A stretch of 64,000 nt of DNA from Motilimonas cestriensis (lineage in GTDB: Bacteria; Pseudomonadota; Gammaproteobacteria; Enterobacterales; CBDFNC01): contig NZ_JAIMJA010000016.1 of the NCBI RefSeq assembly GCF_021295315.1, forward strand, positions 51,837-115,836. The letters run 5' to 3'. The translations under genes were made by a program, and so were the position numbers. The notes beneath the pieces are model-generated. The model saw nothing but the letters and a program-made list of their open reading frames with translations. It was not told where the DNA came from and did no database searches. Below are positions 17,491 through 25,533 of the stretch, in pieces (positions within the stretch are counted from its first letter, which is position 1; each line of letters opens with the position of its first letter).

Positions 17491-17720
17491 AACCTCAGTT
17501 TTGCCTAAGCCTATTACAAATGGATAATGTATATTTTTACTGAAAATTTCGTTTTCAGGGATGAAAACGCAAAGCGTATTGGGACATATTCACCGCGTTT
17601 TGCAGGGGAAAGATACTATTTTGCTTATCCAAATTCGGGTTAGTTTAAATAAGCCGAATTTTGGATAAGCAAAACTGAGGTTTAGCAAATAACCCCAGTT
17701 CTGCTTGAGCCTGTTGCTTG
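17491..17720. repeat. Composite nested repeat cluster, intergenic
   Basis: The 304-nt gap between the PLP enzyme and the TetR-like gene is filled with repeats. AACCTCAGTTTTGC (17491-17504) is inverted as GCAAAACTGAGGTT (17669-17682) and loosely repeated in direct order at 17691-17715 (AACCCCAGTTCTGC...GAGCC). TTTTGCTTATCCAAATTCGG (17619-17638) forms a 20-bp hairpin with 17654-17674, one base bulged. 17495-17551 also matches the copy at 2148-2205. I see no ORF here. Confidence 0.65.
17550..17610. repeat. REP-like element with a GGGA-loop hairpin
   Basis: CGTTTTCA-GGGA-TGAAAACG (17550-17569) is a perfect 8-bp stem with a GGGA tetraloop, followed by a second weaker stem, GCAAAGCG ... CGCGTTTTGC. 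A reduced copy of the first stem lies at 13504-13519. This is the pattern of a small dispersed intergenic repeat; its role is unknown. Confidence 0.55.
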
Positions 17721-17779
17721 CCCATAGAAGACGCTTGAATGATAACTTTAAAAGGTTATAAATCAATACAATGACTCAT

Positions 17780-18382
17780 TTAAGCTTTATAAACCGCCTT
17801 ATAACTGTCGGTTAATAAACCTGAATAAAGATTCTCTAATACTTGGCGCTTCGCTTCTTGCGATAGCGACTCCGATAATGGCGACAGCCGGTTTGCTTGA
17901 ATGTGCGCCAAACCTTGGATCATCGACCAAGCAGAGAGGGACAAAACAGGTTCATATTTTGCGACAAACACGCCTTTTTCAATGCCTTCTTTAATCGTTT
18001 GCTGTAACAAAGCAAAGTTAGCATGAGCAATTTCCGCAAAGTTTTGATCTAACCATTTGTCTTTGTCTTCATAACTAAACATATAGTTAAATAAGCCGGG
18101 ATGGCTTTCAGCAAAGTCCAAGTACATCATCCCCATGTCGATCAAACGTTCGGCAGGGGTTAATTGATGATCGGCACTGGAAATAAAGCGCGCCAATAAA
18201 CGATTGGCTTGTTTGGCTAATTCAAAATTTAAGCCAGCGTCGTCAACAAAGGTGTCAACTACACTCGCGTAACTATGTTCGGTATGTGCCACCACTGATT
18301 CAACATCAGTTAGTTTTAAATGGCCAGCGTCTAGCGCAGCGATCACGTCAGAAATAATGGTTACTTTTAACACTTCACTCAC
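17780..18382 (-). CDS. TetR-like regulator with a WHG-type C-terminal domain
   Basis: 200 residues. The first ~50 residues (VIAALDAGHLKLTDVESVVAHTEHSYASVVDTF) are shaped like a TetR-family helix-turn-helix but are degenerate. The rest (AERLIDMGMMYLDFAESHPGLFNYMFSYED...) is the WHG/TetR_C type ligand domain. The GTG start has AAGGAGG 8 nt upstream. It lies 128 nt after the luxP stop, on the same strand. It is not a LuxR/HapR-type quorum-sensing regulator by sequence. Target unknown; control of its neighbours is only an inference from position. Confidence 0.65.
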   Translation of the reverse strand: MSEVLKVTIISDVIAALDAGHLKLTDVESVVAHTEHSYASVVDTFVDDAGLNFELAKQANRLLARFISSADHQLTPAERLIDMGMMYLDFAESHPGLFNYMFSYEDKDKWLDQNFAEIAHANFALLQQTIKEGIEKGVFVAKYEPVLSLSAWSMIQGLAHIQANRLSPLSESLSQEAKRQVLENLYSGLLTDSYKAVYKA

Positions 18383-18510
18383 GGGTTATCCTCCTTGATA
18401 ACTAATAAAGTCAGTAACCAGTCTATAGCTATTTGCCTATTTTGTATTTGATAAAGCAAGAGTTTAACGAAAAAACTTTATCAAATAATTAGATAAACAC
18501 CCGCTTATGA

Positions 18511-19620
18511 TTATTCGCTGGCTAATGAATAACGGAACGCTCTTTTTTTATATTCTTCTAATTTTGCCGGGTGAATACGCTTATCGACAAGCTTAAAATC
18601 ACCCGAAAAAACTTGTGGAATGAGCTTCGCCTGACCTTGAAGATCTAACTTAATAGCTTCTGCCATCGCGACCCCATTATCATCATTCATTCGCATCACC
18701 GTCACATCTAACTCACCGGATAAGATAGCGTCTAACTCCTTTTCGCCACCACCCCAACCATTAACTGCTATTTTATGTGTTAATTGTTCTTCTCTAGCAA
18801 GAGCAGAGGTTATGCCAAATGCTACATCCGTTGAACAAGCATAAATAAAGTCAACCTGCTGATGTTCCTTTAACATATCGCGGGTAGCCATCGCTGCGCT
18901 GTGCTTGGAAGCATCGGAATAATGAGAATCAACCAATTGAGCACCAGTAGCTTGTTGCATGCGAATAAAACTGTCGCCACGCATTTCACTCACATATCCA
19001 GGACTTCGATAAACTAAGCCATATCTTGCCTTAGGGTAGTGTTGGGTAAAGTAGCTATGCAGAAGCTTAGTGCCTTCTACGTGATCAAAGCCGACGTACA
19101 TAAAGGGAGGGTTGGCTTGCCATGCTTTATAAGGCGTTGTGATATTTTGCAAAATAAGTTTCATCTTATGCTGCTCAAGCACATGGGCGATCAAATTTGC
19201 ATGTTCGGATACATCTAAGGTAAAAATGAAGTAATCAGGCTGGTAGCGTTCTGCTTTTTCAATTAAGCGCTGTTGCTGCTCAACGGCAACAGTTGGCCGA
19301 GTGTAATGATTGTAGATTTGATAGCGAATATTAAGCTCATCTAAACGCGCGGTAAGAGAAGCAATGCTACGGCGCCAATAGTCAGACACTTGATGCCCGG
19401 GATACACCACGAAAATACGAATCTCTTCATCTTGCTCTACAGATAAGGGCTGACTTTGCCCTTGCACTAATTTTTCAAAATCGGAACTAAGCTTGATTTG
19501 TTCAGGAAAGGTTTGGTAAAACTCATCAAGGGACCAATATTCAGATGAAGAATTGCTTTGGGCGAAACCAGTTGAAGCAATTAAAAACAACCCCGCAAGC
19601 AGCGAAAAATTGAGCTTCAT
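18511..19620 (-). CDS. luxP: LuxP-type autoinducer-2 binding protein
   Basis: 369-residue periplasmic binding protein, signal peptide residues 1-20 (STGFA). It is strikingly similar to Vibrio harveyi LuxP, e.g. YPGHQVSDYWRRSIASL, LILQNITTPYKAW, YACSTDVAFGI, NGWGGGEKELDAI and TVMRMNDDNG. The AI-2 ligands line up by position: Q77, S79, W82, T134, D136, N159, R214, S263/T264, W289, R310. LuxP normally works with the hybrid kinase LuxQ, coded in the same operon. No luxQ lies within this window, and the next gene downstream is the TetR-like one. The gene is preceded by the chitin deacetylase on the same strand, 199 nt away. Confidence 0.92.
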   Translation of the reverse strand: MKLNFSLLAGLFLIASTGFAQSNSSSEYWSLDEFYQTFPEQIKLSSDFEKLVQGQSQPLSVEQDEEIRIFVVYPGHQVSDYWRRSIASLTARLDELNIRYQIYNHYTRPTVAVEQQQRLIEKAERYQPDYFIFTLDVSEHANLIAHVLEQHKMKLILQNITTPYKAWQANPPFMYVGFDHVEGTKLLHSYFTQHYPKARYGLVYRSPGYVSEMRGDSFIRMQQATGAQLVDSHYSDASKHSAAMATRDMLKEHQQVDFIYACSTDVAFGITSALAREEQLTHKIAVNGWGGGEKELDAILSGELDVTVMRMNDDNGVAMAEAIKLDLQGQAKLIPQVFSGDFKLVDKRIHPAKLEEYKKRAFRYSLASE

Positions 19621-19819
19621 TGGTAAACTATCCTTATCTCATCGAACCACATACAAGCGCGTTGAGTATAAGATAAAACGACAATAATTGCTTACCTATG
19701 ACCACACCTTTTCGCTGAACCGTCAATACACAAAATAGGCCGTCGCTAACGGCGACAGCCTACTGGACTCAACTTACCTCTAGTGGTTAAAAATCATTCA
19801 AGGTAAACACGTTTTGTCG

Positions 19820-21307
19820 CTACTTTGCCATTAAAACCACTGAGCCAGCATGGGGTTTCACATTGACCAAGTACTGAGTAGCAGAAACTACGGTCACTTT
19901 AGGCTGCTCTTGAGCTGCGTTTAGGTAACTAGCAGACAAGCCTGATACATCTTGATCGGTGTTTACTACTAATGTCAGCTCGGTCTCATCAGCAAGATAC
20001 TTTTGACATTGTGCATCTGACAAATCAAAACTAACCACTAGGTTACCATTGTACTGAGCGTCTGTTTGAGTAGCACAACTACGACGCGACATACCATAAC
20101 GGATAATATCACTCGCACCAGCAACCCAAAGCTTACCTTTATCCACCAACGCTTTAACGTAATCTAAGTGGCCTTGATAACGGGTTAACGGCACCATTTC
20201 CCATGATGTATCTTCTACACCGTGGAATGTACGTAGCGCCCAACCCCCTTTGGCAACTGCGTCATCAACGTAGGCACGTAAAATATCATCACTGCCTTCA
20301 TACACCGACCAAATACCAGAGTTGGTGAACAGATCGTTTTTAATAAAATATGGGTCAAAGGTGTTCGCGTCATTCACGCCCCGAGCTTGCCAATAATTCA
20401 CCGAACGCATGCCGATTAAGTTTGGCTCCGCTTTTAATGCGGCAATAGAGCCTTGCGTGGCTTGATCTTCAGGGAAGGCGTAAAACTCGATAGCGGCAGG
20501 TGCGTGTTGTTCAATTTTTTGCTGAGCTTGGCTGATTTCGACCGCATCAGACCATGTGTCGCCAACTGGGCTCACATGCATCCAAGAATGGTTAAATATT
20601 TCATGACCAGCAGCGGCAAACTTCTCTACAGCTTGCCAATGATAGTCGGCACAATTTCCCGCGATGACACCCACAGAGCCCTGCAAGCCACGCGCTTCTA
20701 GCTCAGGAATACCGTTATGAATGATACCATCCGTAATATAGGCACAAAGATCATCATGTTGAATGGTATAAGCAGCTTGAGCATTGTCTTTCCAAGTGGC
20801 CACTTGCGCTGACAGAGCAGCCCCTTGCTCTGTTACAAACGCCCACACTTTCGCTGGCGGTTGCTCATTTTTAGTCCACCACTGTGCTTGGTAAATCTTT
20901 TTACCAACTAAAATAAAGCTACCTGCCGGATAAGCGATTTCCGCTTGCCACGCAAGCAGCTCTGGCTCTTCGGCAATCACTTTGTGTGTCGCACTGTTAG
21001 TGCAACCATCGTCATTACAGAGAGATACTTGAAGTTGGTTTTCACCCGGTAAAAATTGCGTCTGACATGATGCAGACTGCTTACTGTTGCCGTTTACCAC
21101 CAGCTCGCCAAAGCAAATTTCCTCGCCATTGTTAAGCAAGCGCCATTGCTGAGCATTTTCGCCCCACCACATATTCCAACTCACGGTATGTGTCTCATAC
21201 ACGCTTGTTTTAGTAGGTAATACATCGAGTTGTGCTGGGTTTGGCGCAGCCACTGCTGTGCCACATAAAATCGTCATTAGTCCTGCAAGATAAGTTAATT
21301 TAGCCAT
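19820..21307 (-). CDS. Secreted chitin-type polysaccharide deacetylase with chitin-binding modules
   Basis: 495-residue secreted enzyme. Signal peptide 1-20 (GTAVA). Residues ~25-112 are an Ig-like chitinase A N-terminal type domain (VSWNMWWGENAQQWRLLNNG, VSLCNDDGC), and ~118-158 a CBM5/12 chitin-binding module (AYPAGSFILVGKKIYQAQWW). The NodB deacetylase domain begins near 178: HDD at 184-186 and HSWMH at 240-244 supply the Asp/His metal triad; the third family motif is altered (FYAFPED). Probable role: deacetylating chitin oligosaccharides. ~30% of the length lies beyond the NodB core, a C-terminal beta-rich part. Likely expressed with or under the LytTR protein upstream at 21642; its own promoter lies in the 334-nt gap. 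Confidence 0.88.
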   Translation of the reverse strand: MAKLTYLAGLMTILCGTAVAAPNPAQLDVLPTKTSVYETHTVSWNMWWGENAQQWRLLNNGEEICFGELVVNGNSKQSASCQTQFLPGENQLQVSLCNDDGCTNSATHKVIAEEPELLAWQAEIAYPAGSFILVGKKIYQAQWWTKNEQPPAKVWAFVTEQGAALSAQVATWKDNAQAAYTIQHDDLCAYITDGIIHNGIPELEARGLQGSVGVIAGNCADYHWQAVEKFAAAGHEIFNHSWMHVSPVGDTWSDAVEISQAQQKIEQHAPAAIEFYAFPEDQATQGSIAALKAEPNLIGMRSVNYWQARGVNDANTFDPYFIKNDLFTNSGIWSVYEGSDDILRAYVDDAVAKGGWALRTFHGVEDTSWEMVPLTRYQGHLDYVKALVDKGKLWVAGASDIIRYGMSRRSCATQTDAQYNGNLVVSFDLSDAQCQKYLADETELTLVVNTDQDVSGLSASYLNAAQEQPKVTVVSATQYLVNVKPHAGSVVLMAK

Positions 21308-21641
21308 AGTTCCTCCGTGTGAATGGCGTTAAAGCCCTTTCATCATGCAGTAAAAACACAAGCAAACTAGGCGGTTACGCCCTTGGCTTCACCAATGACC
21401 AAAAAGAAACAACAAAAAAATTAATAATCAAACACTTACATACGATCAAACATAGCTTTTATTACACCAAATACGCAGTTGCTAGATTATCGGTTTAAAA
21501 CATCCCAGCGTACTATTTACTAGAGCAGCTTTATCTGCAAAATATAATTAAAACATTCACCAAAAACACTCAAAAAACAAAATTTAAACAGCTGTAACAA
21601 CGACTTAATATCAAGCAAGTTAGTCTGTAAACATCACCAAA
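21308..21641. promoter_or_regulatory. Intergenic region upstream of the chitin deacetylase
   Basis: 334 nt, A/T-rich, no ORF worth naming. It must hold the deacetylase promoter (an RBS GGAGG lies just before the start at 21307) and is the natural place for LytTR binding sites. I could not pick out a convincing pair of direct repeats by eye, and call no site. Confidence 0.4.
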
Positions 21642-23732
21642 TCACGCACTTTGACTCCACCACTGAGGGAACAACTCTTGGATCCATTGCAAATAACTCT
21701 TAGAAACGGGCACCACGTCGCCACAGTCTAAACGTAATTGCCATTTGCCTTTTTGCAGCTTTTCTAAGCAGACAACTCGATTAGGATTAACCAACCAAGA
21801 ACGATGTACTTGTAGCAAGGTTTGATTGTCAAAATACAATTTAATGCCCGTCAATCTTAATAAAATATAACTCGGCTCGGCTTGGCCATCTAAATACAGA
21901 CCACTGTAGCCGCGCTCAGCCTTGATATACCTTAATTTATCTTTGCTCTGCGCAATCGCGTGTAACTCACCCAACAATTGCGGCTGGCGGCATAGCTGCA
22001 TTAAATACTGTCGACACTGACCTAATTGATCCGTTAATTGGCGATAGTGCCCCTCATGATTATGCTCAGGGCTCACTTGCAGTTGCAGCACACAAGCATC
22101 CAAGTCATCTAGCAGTAACTGAATAGACTGACTATCTTCACCATGCTGCGGATCATCGCTGGCCGCAAGTTGCCGATCGCCCTGATATACACTGGCCGAC
22201 TTCACCCCCGGTTGGCGGGAAAACCAACTGACTAACTCTTGGTGCAAAGCTTCAACACTGCGACTCTGTTGCCACACCGGTAAAATATCGCGAGCGGGCT
22301 CGGTATTCGATTCGATAGCGAGCGCTTGCTGTTGCCACGACTGCAGTTTTTGCACCATTTGCTGCATTGGCTCAGGAACATCTTGATGGTTATGTGCCCC
22401 CTGTTCGATTAAAGACACTAAATCAGGCAAGCTGATCGGCGCTTCTTGTTTAGCTGGCTTAAATTTGCGATAAGCCATCAACAGAGAAAGTAAGATGGCA
22501 AGGCTAATGAAGCCAGCAATTAACCATTGTCGGCTATCGATCCAAATACTTTGCCAAGGTGCATCAAACTGATGGATCTGCAGTAACACGCTGCCCGAGC
22601 CAGACGCATCGCCAGGCAAAGTCCAAAGAGCAGTACCAGCCAATCTTTGTTGTTGGGCAAAGTTCAATTTCGCGTCGATCCCTTGCGGGCTATCATAAGA
22701 TAGCCAAATCTGTTGTTCTGGATGATACAGCCAAGCCGTTTTTGATTTGCTATCAAAGCCTTGCTGCCATGACGGGTCCTTAGTAAAACGCTGAATATCT
22801 TGCTGAGAAAAGACACCACTGGCTCCCGTCTGTTCATTATCCCAAGAGCCTAGTGGCACACCTTTGGTTGGCTGACCCACTCCCGGCGAGCTCACCCCTT
22901 GCCAACTGGTACCTTGACTCGCGATCATCAAAACTAACTTGTCACTTTGGCCACCCAAGGCATTAAAACGTGTGATCGCGGCGCCAACGCTCAACTCTCC
23001 GGCTGGCGCGTTTAATGGCACATAATGACCGGTTTTATCATTCCAGCTACCATGAAAATCAATACTTAATAAGCTAATAAAGTCGACATACAACTGCATT
23101 TCAGGCAACGGCCAATGCTCCATCATCTGATCATCAGCACTCAAGGTGACACTCAAGCCATATTCTTGCCCGGTTTCCTTTGTGAGTGCTAGCAGCGCGG
23201 CACGCGTTGCCTTGATTAACGTAAAATATTGTTCGCGTTGCTGCCAATTAGCTGGCTGACCACGATGCTTCATCACCGGCGAGCGCCAATCTAACTCAAT
23301 ACCATTAAAGCCGTGCTCACGCACAAAGTTAGCCGCACTGCGAGCAAAGGTGTCAGGATCACGCGCAGCATTGGCAAAATACTTGGAATAACTCCACCCA
23401 CCAATGGCGATGAAGGTTTTGATATGAGGATAAGCTTTTTGCATTTGCCGCAACTGGTTATAACTTCCGCGCTTGCCACCTAACGGTGAATCATTTTCAT
23501 AGATACGATCAACATCGGCGTATTTATCCCCTAATGCCACTTCACCTTGCTCGGTGATGTTAGCGTAGGCATAAATCACATGCGTTAAGCGTTCGGCAGG
23601 AATATCAGTAACATGATAAGACTGACTATAGGTAGCCCAAAATGGAAAATAACCGGCTCGGATCGACTCAGCAAAGGCTGAATGAGACCCAAACAAAAAC
23701 AGCCAAACTAGGCTGGTAACAAACAATTTCAT
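21642..23732 (-). CDS. Membrane one-component regulator: periplasmic GH18 pseudo-chitinase, TM helix, cytoplasmic LytTR DNA-binding domain
   Basis: 696 residues. Signal peptide 1-21. Residues ~24-385 are a glycoside hydrolase 18 fold: GGWSYS (111-116), SIDFHGSW (223-230), and the terminal-strand W370. The catalytic block DGxDxDxE reads NGIELDWR (143-150): the acid glutamate is Arg150, the leading Asp is Asn143 and the middle Asp is Glu146; the oxazolinium-stabilising Tyr of MxYD is Ile224. The domain should bind but not cleave. A single helix (402-420, WLIAGFISLAILLSLLMA) is followed by YRKFKPAK on the cytoplasmic side, a ~180-residue linker with helices, and a LytTR domain (about 598-690: YIKAERGYSGLYLDG, QVHRSWLVNPNRV, VPVSKSYLQ). 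Start 23732 has AAAGGA 8 nt upstream. It is oriented with the adjacent deacetylase. Direct chitin sensing and DNA binding are inferred. Confidence 0.85.
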   Translation of the reverse strand: MKLFVTSLVWLFLFGSHSAFAESIRAGYFPFWATYSQSYHVTDIPAERLTHVIYAYANITEQGEVALGDKYADVDRIYENDSPLGGKRGSYNQLRQMQKAYPHIKTFIAIGGWSYSKYFANAARDPDTFARSAANFVREHGFNGIELDWRSPVMKHRGQPANWQQREQYFTLIKATRAALLALTKETGQEYGLSVTLSADDQMMEHWPLPEMQLYVDFISLLSIDFHGSWNDKTGHYVPLNAPAGELSVGAAITRFNALGGQSDKLVLMIASQGTSWQGVSSPGVGQPTKGVPLGSWDNEQTGASGVFSQQDIQRFTKDPSWQQGFDSKSKTAWLYHPEQQIWLSYDSPQGIDAKLNFAQQQRLAGTALWTLPGDASGSGSVLLQIHQFDAPWQSIWIDSRQWLIAGFISLAILLSLLMAYRKFKPAKQEAPISLPDLVSLIEQGAHNHQDVPEPMQQMVQKLQSWQQQALAIESNTEPARDILPVWQQSRSVEALHQELVSWFSRQPGVKSASVYQGDRQLAASDDPQHGEDSQSIQLLLDDLDACVLQLQVSPEHNHEGHYRQLTDQLGQCRQYLMQLCRQPQLLGELHAIAQSKDKLRYIKAERGYSGLYLDGQAEPSYILLRLTGIKLYFDNQTLLQVHRSWLVNPNRVVCLEKLQKGKWQLRLDCGDVVPVSKSYLQWIQELFPQWWSQSA

Positions 23733-24073
23733 AGCTGCAATCCTTTGCTGCAATAAAAACATAATGACGAGGTAAGCTTCCCTTATCCACATCATACCGA
23801 GCCAACACGCTAACTCGGCCAAAATCAGGATCGACAATATACCCTGAACCGAGCAACAAAAGGACAGCAAAGCTCACAAAGTCCTAGCGAGCCAGCATTA
23901 GTCAAAAATTATTAGCACAAAACTTAACGAGTGATGTGATTTCGAGCGATTACCTCAAAAATATATTTCCACGGGCTACATAGAACAAAATAGCGATAAA
24001 AAAGCGCTTTATCGGCGTAAATATTTATTGCTAAAAAGAACGGAAATGTACTAATTTTGCTTACAGATAACGA

Positions 24074-24110
24074 GGCCCCTAGATCAACACGTTAGGTAAA
24101 GATCTAGGCC
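24074..24110 (+). promoter_or_regulatory. Hairpin in the leader of the 24153 gene
   Basis: GGCCcCTAGATC / GATCTAGGCC with a 15-nt loop, followed by an A/T-rich run (ATATATTTTTGC). It lies ~43 nt before the ATG and looks like a terminator or attenuator. Another hairpin, CGATAAA...TTTATCG, is at 23994-24014. The gap 23733-24152 holds no other feature that I can name. Confidence 0.35.
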
Positions 24111-24152
24111 ATATATTTTTGCTTATTTTCATTTTTTACCGGGATTTAAAAC

Positions 24153-24551
24153 ATGATTGAACAATTTTTGGGTGATTGGCAGTTACTACCCGAACGTGCC
24201 GACATTGAGTTTGGCAGCCCCCCTGTTAGCGGGCACTGTTTAATAAGTGAAGAAGACGATACATTGGTTATTTCATTTTTTAGTAAAAATGAACGGGACG
24301 TAGAAAAAAAGCACCATTATGAACAGGTACCCGATGGTAAATTCCGCCCGTATACTGGCAAAGGCTCAGGTGATGAAGATTGTTTGGAGCTTAAAAAGCC
24401 TAATTTATTAGAAGCAATTATCCTAAAAGATTCCGAAGTATTTTTTAGTAAAACCTTAGAGATCAAACCCGATGGCTGCCTAAAACTCATCATGACCAGT
24501 GCTCTACCAAGCCACGAACTCGTATCAAATACTTACTACTTTGAAAAGTAG
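24153..24551 (+). CDS. Uncharacterised small protein
   Basis: 132 residues, soluble, acidic, with a beta-rich look (LGDWQLLPERADIEF; CLISEEDDTLVISFF; DGCLKLIMTSAL). The opening F-L-G-x-W reads like small lipocalin- or calycin-type proteins, but the match is too short to assign. A GGGA RBS precedes the ATG. A palindromic repeat begins 8 nt after the stop. No family recognised. Confidence 0.6.
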   Translation: MIEQFLGDWQLLPERADIEFGSPPVSGHCLISEEDDTLVISFFSKNERDVEKKHHYEQVPDGKFRPYTGKGSGDEDCLELKKPNLLEAIILKDSEVFFSKTLEIKPDGCLKLIMTSALPSHELVSNTYYFEK

Positions 24552-24558
24552 ACGCCTC

Positions 24559-24591
24559 TATACCCAAGTTACTTCAAGATGCTTGGGTATA
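24559..24591. repeat. Palindromic repeat, short copy (TATACCCAAG type)
   Basis: TATACCCAAG / CTTGGGTATA arms with a 13-nt centre containing TTCAAGATG. The pattern is shared with the palindromes at 26914-26962 and 46911-46964. It may also act as a terminator for the upstream gene. Confidence 0.6.
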
Positions 24592-24733
24592 TAATATCGG
24601 TGAGGCTTGCGCAAAGCAGGCCCTATTAGCCTGTAACACGCTATACACCATCAATCACCCATTAACGCCATAAGCCACTTCCAGAAACCCTAAGCGATTG
24701 CTAAAATTGCAACTTTTTTGGAGGCATTTAGTA

Positions 24734-25444
24734 ATGAACAAAAGTTTAGTGACCAATCTACTGGCTTTAATCGCCCTTGCTGCGGGTTACTGGCTAGACC
24801 AATCGATGCTATTATTTGCCGGTTTATTTGCTTTCTCGGGCGCCATCACCAACTGGCTTGCTATACACATGCTATTTGAAAAAGTACCGGGTTTGTATGG
24901 CTCAGGCGTGATCCCCGCTCGCTTTGAAGATTTTAAGTTAGGCATTAAAAGCCTAATGATGGAACAATTTTTTACCACAGAAAACATCGACCGATTTCTC
25001 AGCCAAGAAATGAACAGCGCAGCGTCTATTGATCTAAAGCCAGTGATTGAAGAAATCGATCTAGAACCAAGCTTCGATGGCCTAGTCGAAGTGATTTTAA
25101 ACTCACAATTTGGCGGTATGTTAACCATGATGGGCGGACAAGAAACGTTAGCGCCTTTGAAGCAGCCGTTTATTGAGAAAATGAAGCAGTCAATGCTGGA
25201 CATCAGCCAGCAAGACGAATTTAAGCAGAACTTAAAAGCCCAGCTTGAACAGCCCGATATGCTCAACGATATTCGCGCCAATGTCGACAGTATTATCGAC
25301 CAACGCTTGAGCGAACTAACGCCGCAATTAGTTAAAGAGATTATTCAGAAAATGATCCGTGAACATTTGGGCTGGTTAGTCGTCTGGGGCGGCGTATTCG
25401 GCGGGGTAATTGGGGTGTTGTCTGCGCTTGTCGGTGTAAGTTAA
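24734..25444 (+). CDS. DUF445 family membrane protein
   Basis: 236-residue protein with membrane helices at the N-terminus (residues ~4-25 and 30-45, with GAITNWLAIHMLF following) and at the C-terminus (GWLVVWGGVFGGVIGVLSALVGV). The NWLAI-x-MLF block is the DUF445 hallmark; the middle ~150 residues are predicted soluble helices. Function unknown; some members are linked to envelope integrity. Start 24734 has GGAGG 9 nt upstream; the frame runs back to 24698. Convergent with trpB, with a hairpin in between. Confidence 0.82.
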   Translation: MNKSLVTNLLALIALAAGYWLDQSMLLFAGLFAFSGAITNWLAIHMLFEKVPGLYGSGVIPARFEDFKLGIKSLMMEQFFTTENIDRFLSQEMNSAASIDLKPVIEEIDLEPSFDGLVEVILNSQFGGMLTMMGGQETLAPLKQPFIEKMKQSMLDISQQDEFKQNLKAQLEQPDMLNDIRANVDSIIDQRLSELTPQLVKEIIQKMIREHLGWLVVWGGVFGGVIGVLSALVGVS

Positions 25445-25478
25445 GCTCGCACTCGCTAATGACTATTAAATAGAATAT

Positions 25479-25511
25479 GGGCCATTATTTTGCATAAGTG
25501 AATAACGGCCC
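25479..25511. terminator. Hairpin between convergent DUF445 and trpB genes
   Basis: GGGCCATTATT / AATAACGGCCC with an 11-nt loop (one A-C mismatch). No T run on either side. Located centrally between the two stop codons, so it may slow both transcripts. Confidence 0.45.
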
Positions 25512-25533
25512 ACCGCCTAAATCGCGGCTCTGA

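Noticed and set aside
17780..18382. TetR gene as a LuxR/HapR-type quorum regulator because of luxP next door
   Set aside because: The sequence does not match HapR/LuxR in the HTH or C-terminal part; it has a WHG-type C-terminus.
24787..25281. 164-residue minus-strand ORF opposite the DUF445 gene
   Set aside because: Antisense to a gene with good start and family motif; Ser/Ile-rich composition typical of a shadow.
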